From assembly GCA_016871685.1 (NCBI GenBank), contig VHCM01000009.1, positions 1 through 39,019 of the forward strand: 39,019 bases of DNA, given 5' to 3'. Positions 9,402 through 18,815 of the stretch are shown here, in pieces. Each line of letters starts with the position of its first letter. The stretch's first letter is position 1. The notes beneath the pieces were generated by a model. The model searched no databases. It saw nothing but the letters and a program-made list of their open reading frames with translations, and was not told the DNA's origin. Source of the DNA: Verrucomicrobiota bacterium. GTDB taxonomy: Bacteria > Verrucomicrobiota > Verrucomicrobiia > Verrucomicrobiales > Akkermansiaceae. Both the position numbers and the translations under genes were made by a program.

Positions 9402-10369
9402 TTCTGTTATTCGGAGCACCTGGATACATGGGCAGTGCCTTTGCCGCCGAGCTCGATCGGCGCGGCATGGCGTACGAGCCAGTGACGCGCGCGGATGCCG
9501 GGCCGTCGGATGTCCGCGCACTCGCCGGGCTGCTGAAGTCGCGTCAAGCGTCGTTTGTCATCAATGCGGCGGGATTCACCGGAAGACCAAATGTCGATGC
9601 CTGTGAAACCGAGAAATCCGACACGATACTCGGCAACGTCGTGTTCGCGCATGTCCTCACCCAGGCCTGCGCGATCGCCGACATCCCCGTCGGTCACGTC
9701 GCCTCGGGCTGCGTGTACAACGGCTGTCTCGTCCGCGAGGGCGACGGCTGGTCGGTCGAGACGGACATGGCCGGCACCGCATTCCGCAGGCGTGTCGAGC
9801 ATGAGCCCGATGGCATTCGCGGCTTCGACGAATCGGCGGAGCCGAACTTTTCGTTCCGTCATCCGCCGTGCAGCTTCTACAGCGGCAGCAAGGCACTGGC
9901 CGAAGAGTTGATCCGCGACTCGGACCACGCCTACCTTTGGCGGCTGCGCATGCCGTTCGACGAGCACGATGGTCCGCGCAACTACCTGGGCAAGCTCCAG
10001 CGCTACGCGAAACTTTACGACAACTTCAACTCGCTGTCCCACCGCGGCGATTTCGTCCGTGCCGCGCTCGACCTGTGTGAGCACCGCGCGCCCCGCGGCA
10101 TCTACAACCTCACCAATCCCGGTTTTGTCCGGACTTCCGAGGTCACGGCGATGATCGGAGACATCCTCGGTGTGGATCACCGCTTCGAGTTCTTCACCGA
10201 TGCGGACGAGTTCTATTCGCAGGCGGCCGTCGCGCCGCGATCCAACTGCATTCTCGACACGGACAAAGCGGCTGCCGCCGGCGCGGGCATGCGGCCGGTG
10301 CGCGACGCCCTGCGTGCCGCACTGGAGGAATGGGTGCCGGAAGCATCTGCTGCCGCGGATTCGCGTTGA
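9398..10369 (+). CDS. NAD(P)-dependent SDR, sugar-nucleotide reductase/epimerase (RmlD-like)
   Basis: GAPGYMGSAF nucleotide-binding loop and YSGSK catalytic motif; ATGA overlap with the sulfatase stop. Confidence 0.83.
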   Translation: MILLFGAPGYMGSAFAAELDRRGMAYEPVTRADAGPSDVRALAGLLKSRQASFVINAAGFTGRPNVDACETEKSDTILGNVVFAHVLTQACAIADIPVGHVASGCVYNGCLVREGDGWSVETDMAGTAFRRRVEHEPDGIRGFDESAEPNFSFRHPPCSFYSGSKALAEELIRDSDHAYLWRLRMPFDEHDGPRNYLGKLQRYAKLYDNFNSLSHRGDFVRAALDLCEHRAPRGIYNLTNPGFVRTSEVTAMIGDILGVDHRFEFFTDADEFYSQAAVAPRSNCILDTDKAAAAGAGMRPVRDALRAALEEWVPEASAAADSR

Positions 10370-10427
10370 TGGCGGCATGCCAGAGAGGCGCGTTGCCGAG
10401 AATCCGCCTCAACTACCATGCTTCGCC

Positions 10428-10454
10428 GACAGGAAAGGATGCCCGTCATCCGGA
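10428..10454 (+). repeat. 27-nt intergenic repeat, copy 1
   Basis: GACAGGAAAGGATGCCCGTCATCCGGA; matches copies at 28684 and 34475. Confidence 0.75.
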
Positions 10455-10530
10455 TAGGGACCGATCCGCACCGGGGTTGAGATGGCTGGATCTCGTCGGA
10501 GCCTGGATCTCCAGCCATGCAAATGGAGTG

Positions 10531-11526
10531 ATGACCTTCCACATCATCTACACCCCCGGCACGGTGCGGGCGCTGCTGCCGTTCGTCGACAGTCTGCTCG
10601 AATGGTCGGACCTGTCGTTCCGCTTGGTTTCCAATGGTTGTGCCGCAGAAGAATCCGCATGGCTTCGCGCCCGCTGCGAGGACGAGCGACGGCTTTCGTT
10701 TGTGGATCTGAAATGCCGGAGTATGATCGAGCACGGTGCGGTGATCGACCGACTGGTCGCCGCTGACCGCAGTGAGTTTTTCGGCTTCATGGATTCGGAC
10801 ATCATCGCCACGGGCGACTTCATGTCCGGCATACTACCCGTATTGGATCAGGCGTCTGCGGTGTTCTCCGCCTGGCCGATCACGATCCGCGGGGAGGAAC
10901 GCGTCAGGCCGACCGACTCGATCCACACCAGCGGCAGGCATGCGTGGACAGCCGACGGCACCTGCATCGGCGGAACCTACTTCGCGATTTACCGCCGTGA
11001 GGTGCTCACGCGTGCGCTTGCAGCGGAGCCGCTCGGATTCCGCCGTGCTTTCGATGGCCTCCTGCCGCGGTCGACGCAGATGTTTTTGCGCGAGATCGGT
11101 GAGGACCGGTTGTTTCACGACTCGGCACGCGCGCTCCATTTCCGCATCATCGCCCAGGGCGGTGTGCTGCGCGTGCATGACACGTCCGAGCTGTTGCACA
11201 TCGGCAACTTCAGTGCGAACATCGGTTACCTCAACCGCAACCGCCCCGAGCGGTTCTGGAAACGCATTCCGAAAAAAACGCTCCGTAGTCTGTGCCGACA
11301 TGTCAACGGTGATGCCCATCGCGAACGGATCTTCCAGCAGCTCAACGACGATCCATCGCAGCGTCGCGTGATCGACCGCGCTTGGCGGATCTCGGGCTAC
11401 TTCAGCAGTCTTGCGACGGCGCTGGCGACCGGTGCCGAACCTCCGCCGATTCTGCAGTTGGGCGATGCGGAAATCGATCCGCGCATCGTGCAAGGCGCGC
11501 AAATCCTCGAAACCCTTAACCGCTGA
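10531..11526 (+). CDS. Glycosyltransferase (GT-A-like)
   Basis: MTFHIIYTPGTVRALLPFVDSLLEWSDLSFRLVSNG... with DxD-type FGFMDSDIIATGDF; start assigned at 10531 because the upstream part of the track ORF is intergenic-like. Confidence 0.72.
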   Translation: MTFHIIYTPGTVRALLPFVDSLLEWSDLSFRLVSNGCAAEESAWLRARCEDERRLSFVDLKCRSMIEHGAVIDRLVAADRSEFFGFMDSDIIATGDFMSGILPVLDQASAVFSAWPITIRGEERVRPTDSIHTSGRHAWTADGTCIGGTYFAIYRREVLTRALAAEPLGFRRAFDGLLPRSTQMFLREIGEDRLFHDSARALHFRIIAQGGVLRVHDTSELLHIGNFSANIGYLNRNRPERFWKRIPKKTLRSLCRHVNGDAHRERIFQQLNDDPSQRRVIDRAWRISGYFSSLATALATGAEPPPILQLGDAEIDPRIVQGAQILETLNR

Positions 11527-12248
11527 TGCGTTGGCTCCGCCTTGACTCCCATTGCGATTCCGCGGCCTCGCGACGGCTGATGATCAGCGTCCATCTGCCC
11601 AAGACCGGCGGCACGAGCTTCCGGAAACTGCTGGAAGATCGTTTTGGCAAAGGATTGCGGACAATCTACGGTGAAAAGCCGTTCAATCTGATGCGCGAAC
11701 AGCGCTGTGCCAAGGCGCTGGCCGACGCGCACGCCGAGCGCGATGCGGCGCATGACGGCGTGCAATGCATTCACGGCCATTTCCTCCCCGCTCGTTTCCT
11801 GCTGTTGCGGGAGAGACGGAATCTGGTCTTCGTGACCTGGATGCGTCATCCGGTCGACCGCTTGGTCTCGGACTATCGGTTCACTTTGCGTCACTACGAT
11901 GCCGCGACCGCGCCACCATTCCAAAAGCGCATCCTGAACGAGGAGTGGTCGTTCGAACGGTACGCGCTCTGCGAGGAACTCCGGGATTTCTACATTCAGT
12001 ACCTCTGGGCCTTTCCATTAGAGTACTTCGACTTCATCGGCATCGCGGAGCACTCCGCCGAAGACTTCGCCGAATTCCAGCAGCGATACTTTGGTGGGGG
12101 TACGGAGTGTCCGCGGCTCAACGCCCGGCCCGACGCGCCGGAGCCGGTCGATGCCGCACTGCGTCGGCGCATCGAAGCGCATCACGCGGGTGACATGGAA
12201 TGGTATGCCAAGGCCCTGTCCCTGCGCGCCAAACGTCTCAAGGGATGA
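11526..12248 (+). CDS. Sulfotransferase
   Basis: MISVHLPKTGGTSFRKLLE (PAPS loop), MRHPVDRLVSDYRF; intact paralogue of the interrupted gene at 15895. Confidence 0.88.
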   Translation: MRWLRLDSHCDSAASRRLMISVHLPKTGGTSFRKLLEDRFGKGLRTIYGEKPFNLMREQRCAKALADAHAERDAAHDGVQCIHGHFLPARFLLLRERRNLVFVTWMRHPVDRLVSDYRFTLRHYDAATAPPFQKRILNEEWSFERYALCEELRDFYIQYLWAFPLEYFDFIGIAEHSAEDFAEFQQRYFGGGTECPRLNARPDAPEPVDAALRRRIEAHHAGDMEWYAKALSLRAKRLKG

Positions 12249-13270
12249 ATTCGCTCGAGGACACGCCCGTCGTCTCGGTGCTGATGCCGGTCTTCAACGC
12301 GGGCAGGCATCTCGAGCCTGCCGTGCGCAGCATCCTCAACCAGGACTTTTCGGATTTCGAGTTGGTCATCATTGACGATGCCTCGACCGACGGCAGCGAC
12401 CGGGTCGTGGAGTCAATTGATGATCCGCGCATCCGGGTGATCCGCAACGAGGTGAATCTCGGCGTGGTGGGCGCGCTCAACCGTGGGCTGTTCCGCTGTC
12501 GTGGCCGCTTCATCGCGCGGATGGATGCTGACGATCTTGCGCATCCGCAACGGTTGGCGGTGCAGGTTGCGTTCATGGAGGCGAACCCGGACATCGCGAT
12601 GTGCGGGTCGGACATCCACATTCTCTGTGAGTTCGAGACCGACCGCTGCACGACCAGTTGGGTGGTGCCGGGCGGGACCGATCTGCTCCGGTTTCGGATG
12701 ATGTTCGACAATCCGTTTTGTTATCCGACCGTGATGCTTCGTAGCGCGGTGCTGCGCAACCACGGGATCGATTATCGATCCGATTGCCCGCATGCCGAGG
12801 ATTTCGACTTTTGGCGGCGGATTGCGCAAGTCGCCGACATCGCCAATCTCGAAAACAAGCTGCTGACGTACCGAATCCATGCCGCACAGGTCTCCGAGAC
12901 ACACGCAGCGAGCCAATCCGCGTCAGTCAAGCGCGTGAGGCATCGCGTGCGCCTCGACCTGTTGCCGTGGAGTCAGCCCTTCGATGACCGCATTGCCCCG
13001 TTGCTGTTCACTGCCGCATGGGATCCGGTGGAACCCGGATGGCAGGATGTGAGGCGGAAGCTCGCCACCATTTCCGAATTCGGCGGTCTGCGCTTCATGC
13101 TTGAGTTGGTCTGCTGGGCGGTTTGCACAAGATTTTCTCTGTTCATGAAACGGGGCTCGGCCAACATGCCGCTCGCGCGTTTCCTCACGCGTGTTGCCGT
13201 CTGCGCGATCATCCGGTCGACCTGGCTCATCCCGGGTCGCATGATCCGCCGACGCGCAGAAGCGGTCTGA
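12245..13270 (+). CDS. Glycosyltransferase family 2
   Basis: PVVSVLMPVFNAGRHLEPAVRSILNQDFSDFELVIIDDASTDGS ... ARMDADDLAHPQRL; ATGA overlap with the preceding gene. Confidence 0.93.
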   Translation: MNSLEDTPVVSVLMPVFNAGRHLEPAVRSILNQDFSDFELVIIDDASTDGSDRVVESIDDPRIRVIRNEVNLGVVGALNRGLFRCRGRFIARMDADDLAHPQRLAVQVAFMEANPDIAMCGSDIHILCEFETDRCTTSWVVPGGTDLLRFRMMFDNPFCYPTVMLRSAVLRNHGIDYRSDCPHAEDFDFWRRIAQVADIANLENKLLTYRIHAAQVSETHAASQSASVKRVRHRVRLDLLPWSQPFDDRIAPLLFTAAWDPVEPGWQDVRRKLATISEFGGLRFMLELVCWAVCTRFSLFMKRGSANMPLARFLTRVAVCAIIRSTWLIPGRMIRRRAEAV

Positions 13271-13295
13271 CACCAGCGAATTCCGCGATCATCCC

Positions 13296-13916
13296 ATGCC
13301 CATCAGCCGCGAACACGGATTGTGCTTCATCCACATCCCGAAAACCGGAGGCTCCTCCATCGAGTCGGCCCTCGGGATGAAACGTCCCGGTTGTTTTTGG
13401 AATCCGGCGGACCAATCCCGCCACGGCGTCACGCCGCAGCACTGGACGCTTGCGCAATTGCGCGCGGAGATCCCGGACCTCCCGCGGTTTACCCTCTTCA
13501 CGATGGTGCGCAATCCGTTCGATCGCCTGGTGTCCGAGTACCACCATGTGCGCGAGATCAACCGTCCCGCGCCATTCCATTGCATTGATTTCGACTCGTT
13601 TGTCGCGCTAGCGCTGCGGATGCCCGAAAAGCGCCGCCGTCCGTTCTTTGACGCCCACCTTGAGCCTCAGTACCGGTTCATCCGCCGGGGACTGCTGCCG
13701 TGGCGACGCCCGGCGGTCCACGTGCTGCGCTTTGAGCAGATCCAGGATGGATTTGACTGGCTGCGTCACAGGACCGGTTGCGAACTGGTGTTTCCGCACG
13801 AACTCAAAAGCAGCCGTCCGCGGGATTATCGCGGGTATTACCGCAAACCCGAAACTCGCCGACGGGTTGAGGCGTTTTACGCCCGCGACCTCCGCGAGTT
13901 CGGCTATGCGTTATGA
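13296..13916 (+). CDS. Sulfotransferase
   Basis: CFIHIPKTGGSSIESAL and MVRNPFDRLVSEYHHV. Confidence 0.86.
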   Translation: MPISREHGLCFIHIPKTGGSSIESALGMKRPGCFWNPADQSRHGVTPQHWTLAQLRAEIPDLPRFTLFTMVRNPFDRLVSEYHHVREINRPAPFHCIDFDSFVALALRMPEKRRRPFFDAHLEPQYRFIRRGLLPWRRPAVHVLRFEQIQDGFDWLRHRTGCELVFPHELKSSRPRDYRGYYRKPETRRRVEAFYARDLREFGYAL

Positions 13917-13934
13917 TCCGTGCGCAGTGGATCG

Positions 13935-15107
13935 ATGAACATCGCATTTGTCAGCGGCATGACCGGCTCCCCGTGGGGTGGCAGTGAGGACTTGTGGGCC
14001 AGGCCGGCGATGCGCATTCGGCGCGACGGGCATGAAGTGCTCACGTCGACCCGCCGCTGGCCGGAGCTTGCGGCACCGCTGGCGGATTTGCGCGACGCAG
14101 GTGCCCGGTTGCTGTTGCGCGATGATGCGACGCCGGGTTGGGCCTGGCGTCTCGCGAATCGGATCAAGCGTCCGCTTTCGCCGGAGATGCCCGCCGACCG
14201 CGACTGGTATGGGATCAAGTCATTCCGGCCCGATCTCGTCTGCGTTTCCCACGGTGCTTTCGATTGTGGTCTCGAATGGATGGAGCGATGCCTCGCCGAC
14301 GGCATTCCCTATGTGTCGATCGCGCAGGCCAATGCGGAAGTCTGGTGGCCGGACGACGATCGTGCCTCGCGGTTGCGCGCCGCCTACCTCGGTGCAAGAC
14401 GCGTGCTTTTCGTTTCGCACGCCAACCGCGCATTGTTCGAGCGCCAGATCGGCGAACGTCTGGTGAACGCCGAGGTTGTCTGGGGTGCCTGCCATGCCAC
14501 TCATGATTCCGATCCGCCGTGGCCGGAGGATTCCTCTACTTGGCGTCTCGCTTGCGTGGCACGGCTCGATCCCAAGACCAAAGGGCAGGACTTGATCGCC
14601 GCCGTGCTCACGCTGCCGAAATGGCGTGAACGCAACCTGACAGTGACGCTCTATGGATCAGGCGGCTCGCCGGAGGGAATCCGGCGACTGGCGAAAATGG
14701 AGGGGGTTTCCGACCGGTTGAAGATCGGCGGCTTCATGGAGGACATCGAAGCCTTGTGGTCGCGACATCACGCGCTGTTGCTGCCTTCGCGGTACGAGGG
14801 AATGCCTCTGGCAATCCTCGAGGCGATGCTCTGTGGCCGGGTCTGCATCGTCACCGATGTCGCGGGCAATCGCGAGCCGCTGGAAGACAACGTCAGTGGC
14901 TTCATCGCCGCCGCGCCGACGATCGTTCATCTTGATGAGGCAATGGAGCGCGCGTGGCAACGACGCGAGGACTGGCGGACGATGGGCCGGGCTGCCGCTG
15001 CGGCGATCCGTGCGACGATGCCCCGCGATCCGGCGGGCGTCCTTGCGGAGCAACTGTCGGCACTCGCCGATCAAGGAAACAATCAACGCCCGCCCAGCCG
15101 CGAATGA
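13935..15107 (+). CDS. Glycosyltransferase family 4
   Basis: MNIAFVSGMTGSPWGGSEDLW... VARLDPKTKGQDLI ... LLLPSRYEGMPLAILEAMLCGRVCIVTDVAGNRE. Confidence 0.9.
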   Translation: MNIAFVSGMTGSPWGGSEDLWARPAMRIRRDGHEVLTSTRRWPELAAPLADLRDAGARLLLRDDATPGWAWRLANRIKRPLSPEMPADRDWYGIKSFRPDLVCVSHGAFDCGLEWMERCLADGIPYVSIAQANAEVWWPDDDRASRLRAAYLGARRVLFVSHANRALFERQIGERLVNAEVVWGACHATHDSDPPWPEDSSTWRLACVARLDPKTKGQDLIAAVLTLPKWRERNLTVTLYGSGGSPEGIRRLAKMEGVSDRLKIGGFMEDIEALWSRHHALLLPSRYEGMPLAILEAMLCGRVCIVTDVAGNREPLEDNVSGFIAAAPTIVHLDEAMERAWQRREDWRTMGRAAAAAIRATMPRDPAGVLAEQLSALADQGNNQRPPSRE

Positions 15108-15877
15108 GCCCGGACGAGGTCCCGGCATCTCTCGTACAAACGAAAATCCGCCGCATACCAATCCCGCAGGTTCCGCTCCGCCTCGGGATCGAGACTGCGG
15201 TCGGTGCCGTCCGGTGCCCGATGCGCCAACACCTCGTCGTCCGGCAAGCGGGCCTCAGCCGGAATTCCCAGCATGCTGCGCAGCCGGTTGAAGTCGTCGG
15301 CCAGTTGCTCCTGAAACCCGATGAAGAAGATGTCATCGACTCGCGACAGCAACGAGGCTTCATCCCGGAACCACCAGCCGTACGGCTGGTTCACATGCTG
15401 GATGCCGCGCATCGCGTCCTGTGCATGCTCCCGAACTTCCGCATCCGCGGCGGACAACCCGCGCGCCAGCTCGTTGGCCGTGTGAAAGCGCGAGAAGGCG
15501 AGTGCCTCGTCGGAATTCCATGGATTGTCGTACTTCGGCCGCCCTTGTCGCTGGCGACTGTAGAACGAGCTGACGAAACGCCTGACCGGATCCCGCAAGA
15601 AAAAGATCGCCTGGTCGCCAACGGGCAGATCGGTGAAGCGCAGGTCGTGCCAGTGGATGATGATTCTGCGTTTCGAGAGGCCCGACCATTCACCCAGCGC
15701 ATGGCGCACCGCGGAACCGCCGGTCTTGCCGACGTGAATGAAGCGGATGTCGCCTTCGCCAGCGAATCGGGAAACCGCGCGCTGACATCGCCGCACCATG
15801 TTGAGCATTCGGAAGGTTCGGTTTTGTGATGTGTGAACCATTGGTAAGCGGATCCCGGTCTGCGTTTCGGACATCAT
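15083..15877 (-). CDS. Sulfotransferase (antisense to the rest of the locus)
   Basis: IRFIHVGKTGGSAVRHALGEW and FLRDPVRRFVSSFYSRQRQG; start may be 15808 (MLNMVRRC). 3' end overlaps the GT4 by 25 nt. Confidence 0.85.
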   Translation of the reverse strand: MMSETQTGIRLPMVHTSQNRTFRMLNMVRRCQRAVSRFAGEGDIRFIHVGKTGGSAVRHALGEWSGLSKRRIIIHWHDLRFTDLPVGDQAIFFLRDPVRRFVSSFYSRQRQGRPKYDNPWNSDEALAFSRFHTANELARGLSAADAEVREHAQDAMRGIQHVNQPYGWWFRDEASLLSRVDDIFFIGFQEQLADDFNRLRSMLGIPAEARLPDDEVLAHRAPDGTDRSLDPEAERNLRDWYAADFRLYERCRDLVRAHSRLGGR

Positions 15878-15894
15878 TCCGACAAGGAAAATCG

Positions 15895-16620
15895 ATGATC
15901 ATCTCCGTCCATCTCGCGAAAACGGCAGGGACGAGTTTCGGCAACTTGCCCGAAGCGCATTTCGGCGACCGCTTGCTGCGCGACAATGCCGACAAGCCGA
16001 TGCACCGTCCGCCCCATGAGCGACTCGCGCGCGCCGCATTGGACAACCTGCGGTTTCCATTCCGTGGAATCGACTTCAAACGGATCGATTGCATCCACGG
16101 CCATTTTTTGCCTGCGAAGTACCATGTCCTCGGGCTGATCCGCCACGCGAGGTTCATCACGTGGATGCGGGATCCCGTCGAGCGGCTGGTGTCGCATTAT
16201 CATTACGTGAAACGCCGCATTCCCGACGACAAGGTCTACAAGATTGCGCAGCGGATCATTGACGAGGACTAGTCGCTCGAACGGATGTGCCTTGGGCCGG
16301 AGCTTCGCAATTACTACTCGCGGTTCTTCCGCGGATTTCCACTCCGCCGGTTCGAATTCATCGGCATCACCGAGCACTTCGAAAGCGACCTCGCCGACTT
16401 CGCCCGTCGCTTCCTCGGCAGGCCGCTTGAACCGGTCCGCGACAATGCCAATCCGCGGCGCGGGGTGGCAGGGTACGAAATCGACCCGGCGTTGCGCCGC
16501 AGGATCGAGGTGTTCCACGCGGGCGATGTCGCGCTCTACCGTGAAGCGCTCCGCCGACGCGATTTGCGCTTGCGGGAATCCCTTGCCCCGATTTCCCACT
16601 CCCACCCCTCCATTCCATGA
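15895..16620 (+). pseudogene. Sulfotransferase interrupted by in-frame TAG at 16270-16272
   Basis: MIISVHLAKTAGTSFGNL... RIIDED*SLERMCLGPELRNYYSRFFRGFPLRRFEFIGITEHF...; continuous frame on both sides; the stop aligns with Trp in NEEWSFERYALCEELRDFY of the paralogue at 11526. Confidence 0.87.
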
Positions 16621-17549
16621 ATGAAATCTCGGTCATCCTCTGCACCCACAACCCGCGCGATGCGTACCTGAAACGGGTGCTGCAGTCGCTCGAGCTCCAG
16701 ACCCTCCCCAAAGACCGCTGGGAATTCATCGTGGTGGACAATGCATCCAGCCCGGCACTGGAGCAGCGGCTCGATTTGTCGTGGCATCCGCAGGCGCGCG
16801 TTCTGCGCGAGGAGGTTGCGGGGATCACGCCGGCACGTCTCTGCGGCTTGCGTGCCGCGACGGCCGATTTGGTGGTTATCGTCGACGACGACAACGTGTT
16901 GTCGCCGGATTATCTCGAGCAGGCATTGGCCATCGCCGCCTCCCGCCCGTCTCTCGGTGCCTGGGGCGGGGTGCTCGACGCCGAGCTGGAGGAACCGCCG
17001 GCCGAATGGATGTTGCCGCACCTTGAGTTGCTTGCCGTGCGTCCTGCCGGACGCGAGATGTGGTCGAACCTATACGATTCATGGCTGAGCACGCCGAGCG
17101 GCGCGGGCATGTGCCTGCGCCGCCGGGTCGTCGATGCCTATCTCGCGACGCTTGCATCGCAACCCGCGCGACTGATTCTCGGTCGCTCGGAATCGTCCAT
17201 GATCGGCAGTGAGGACATCGACATGGCCTACCACGCGATCGACATCGGCATGGGCTGCGGGCGGTTTCCGGCGTTGCGGCTCACGCATCTCATTCCCAAG
17301 GAGCGATGTGCTCGCGCTTACATCCTGCGTCTGGTGGAGGGCACGGCAGAATCACAAGTCTACCTCGATTGGTTCCGCAGCAAGGGTGTGCTGGAGCGGA
17401 TCGCGCGACTGCGCGCCGACCAAGTCTTGCGCCTGCGCCTGCGGGACATGCTCGATCGCGGGATCAACGGCGCGATCCAAATCGCCAAGCAACGCGGACG
17501 CGAACGCGCCTACCGCCGGCTGGATGCCGGTGAGCTGAGACTTTCGTAA
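16617..17549 (+). CDS. Glycosyltransferase family 2
   Basis: MNEISVILCTHNPRDAYLKRVLQSLELQTLPKDRWEFIVVDNAS ... VVIVDDDNVLSPDYLEQA; ATGA overlap. Confidence 0.91.
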   Translation: MNEISVILCTHNPRDAYLKRVLQSLELQTLPKDRWEFIVVDNASSPALEQRLDLSWHPQARVLREEVAGITPARLCGLRAATADLVVIVDDDNVLSPDYLEQALAIAASRPSLGAWGGVLDAELEEPPAEWMLPHLELLAVRPAGREMWSNLYDSWLSTPSGAGMCLRRRVVDAYLATLASQPARLILGRSESSMIGSEDIDMAYHAIDIGMGCGRFPALRLTHLIPKERCARAYILRLVEGTAESQVYLDWFRSKGVLERIARLRADQVLRLRLRDMLDRGINGAIQIAKQRGRERAYRRLDAGELRLS

Positions 17550-17586
17550 TGACCGGCCGCCGGGAGTCAGTAGCGCCAATCGACTC

Positions 17587-18780
17587 ATGAAGGTGCTTTT
17601 TATCGGCAGGGTCACGCCGTTCACCGAGCCGTGCGGTGCGGTGGCCTACACGATCGATCTGCTGCGTCATTTGGCGGAGGCGGGGCACGACGTGCGGGTG
17701 CTCGATCTTGCCTGTGCCGATGGATGGGCGCTGGGCGTGCTGCGACGCTTTGCCGATGCGGACCCGGTTTGTCCGCGATTCTGTTGGTCTTCCCGCTTGG
17801 TCACGAGGTGGTGTGATCTGCTTGCGCGTGTCGCGCGTCGTTGCGGATTTGGCGGACTGCACCGGCGGATGCGCGTGCCTGATCCTTGGGGCGAGCCGTT
17901 GTCACCGCGCGAGCGCTTCGCGATTCGGCGCGTTGCGAAGCTGGAGTCATGGGATGTGGTGGTTTGCAACTACGCCTGGCTTGCCGATGCGTTTGATGGA
18001 TTTTCTTCATCGGTCCGCAAGGTCCTGCTCACCCATGATGTCTGGCACGGCCACTTGTGGGGTGACAGCGGCAATCCGTGGTTGGCGCGTCTCGACGCGC
18101 GTGCGGAACACGCATGGCTCGATCAGGCGGATGTCGTGGTGGCGATCACCGACGAGGATGCGGCGGACTTTCGCCGGATCGGTGTGACGAGCAGGATTCT
18201 CGTCGCGCCGATGTCATCAGGGGCCACGGCGGGTGTCACGGATCCTGAGCCGGGCCGCCTGCTGTTTGTCGGCAGTGCCTACGAGCCGAATGTCCGCGGA
18301 GTCGATTGGTTTCTCGACGAGGTTGCTCCAGTGCTGGCCCGCGCGCATCCGGATCATTTTACTTTGCATCTGGTCGGCACGGTCGGCAACGCGGTGTGTG
18401 CGTCTGGGCGTGCGATTCCGGTGCGTGTGCACGGCTTGGTCGATGCGCTGGAGCCGCACTACGCGGCGGCGTCGCTGGTGATCGCACCGGTGTTTGAAGG
18501 CACCGGACTCAAGGTTAAGGTGGTGGAAGCGGTCGCCCACGGCAAAGCGGTGATCGCCACGCCCGAAGCCGTGCGCGGTGTGATTTCACGCGCGCCCGGC
18601 GCGGTGGTGGTGGCTGAGAACGCAAACGCCTTCGCCAGTGCGGTGATGGAATTCGATTTCGATGCGGATGCCCGCCGCGAGCAGGAACACCGCGCAGTGG
18701 AGGCTGCGTGCGCCGCATTTTCGCCCGAAGCCTGCTGGGATCCGCTGATCGATGCGATGCGCGACCCGCGTGGTTCGTGA
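17587..18780 (+). CDS. Glycosyltransferase family 4
   Basis: MKVLFIGRVTPFTEPCGAVAYTIDLLRHLAEAGHDVRVL ... VGSAYEPNVRGVDWFLDEVAPVL ... APVFEGTGLKVKVVEAVAHGKAVIAT. Confidence 0.88.
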   Translation: MKVLFIGRVTPFTEPCGAVAYTIDLLRHLAEAGHDVRVLDLACADGWALGVLRRFADADPVCPRFCWSSRLVTRWCDLLARVARRCGFGGLHRRMRVPDPWGEPLSPRERFAIRRVAKLESWDVVVCNYAWLADAFDGFSSSVRKVLLTHDVWHGHLWGDSGNPWLARLDARAEHAWLDQADVVVAITDEDAADFRRIGVTSRILVAPMSSGATAGVTDPEPGRLLFVGSAYEPNVRGVDWFLDEVAPVLARAHPDHFTLHLVGTVGNAVCASGRAIPVRVHGLVDALEPHYAAASLVIAPVFEGTGLKVKVVEAVAHGKAVIATPEAVRGVISRAPGAVVVAENANAFASAVMEFDFDADARREQEHRAVEAACAAFSPEACWDPLIDAMRDPRGS

Positions 18781-18815
18781 ATCGCGCATCGCCACTCGAT
18801 TCATCCGTTTGCGAC

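Noticed and set aside
7842-9521. 559-aa minus-strand ORF opposite the sulfatase/SDR region
   Set aside because: Low-complexity Arg/Ala/His-rich translation with no motif; the plus strand carries clear Wzt, sulfatase and SDR genes.
6373-16272. Pyrrolysine-type or other fixed UAG recoding as the explanation for both internal TAGs
   Set aside because: Aligned paralogue residues differ (Ser vs Trp), there is no recoding machinery in the window and only two cases exist; kept only as a hypothesis to test genome-wide.
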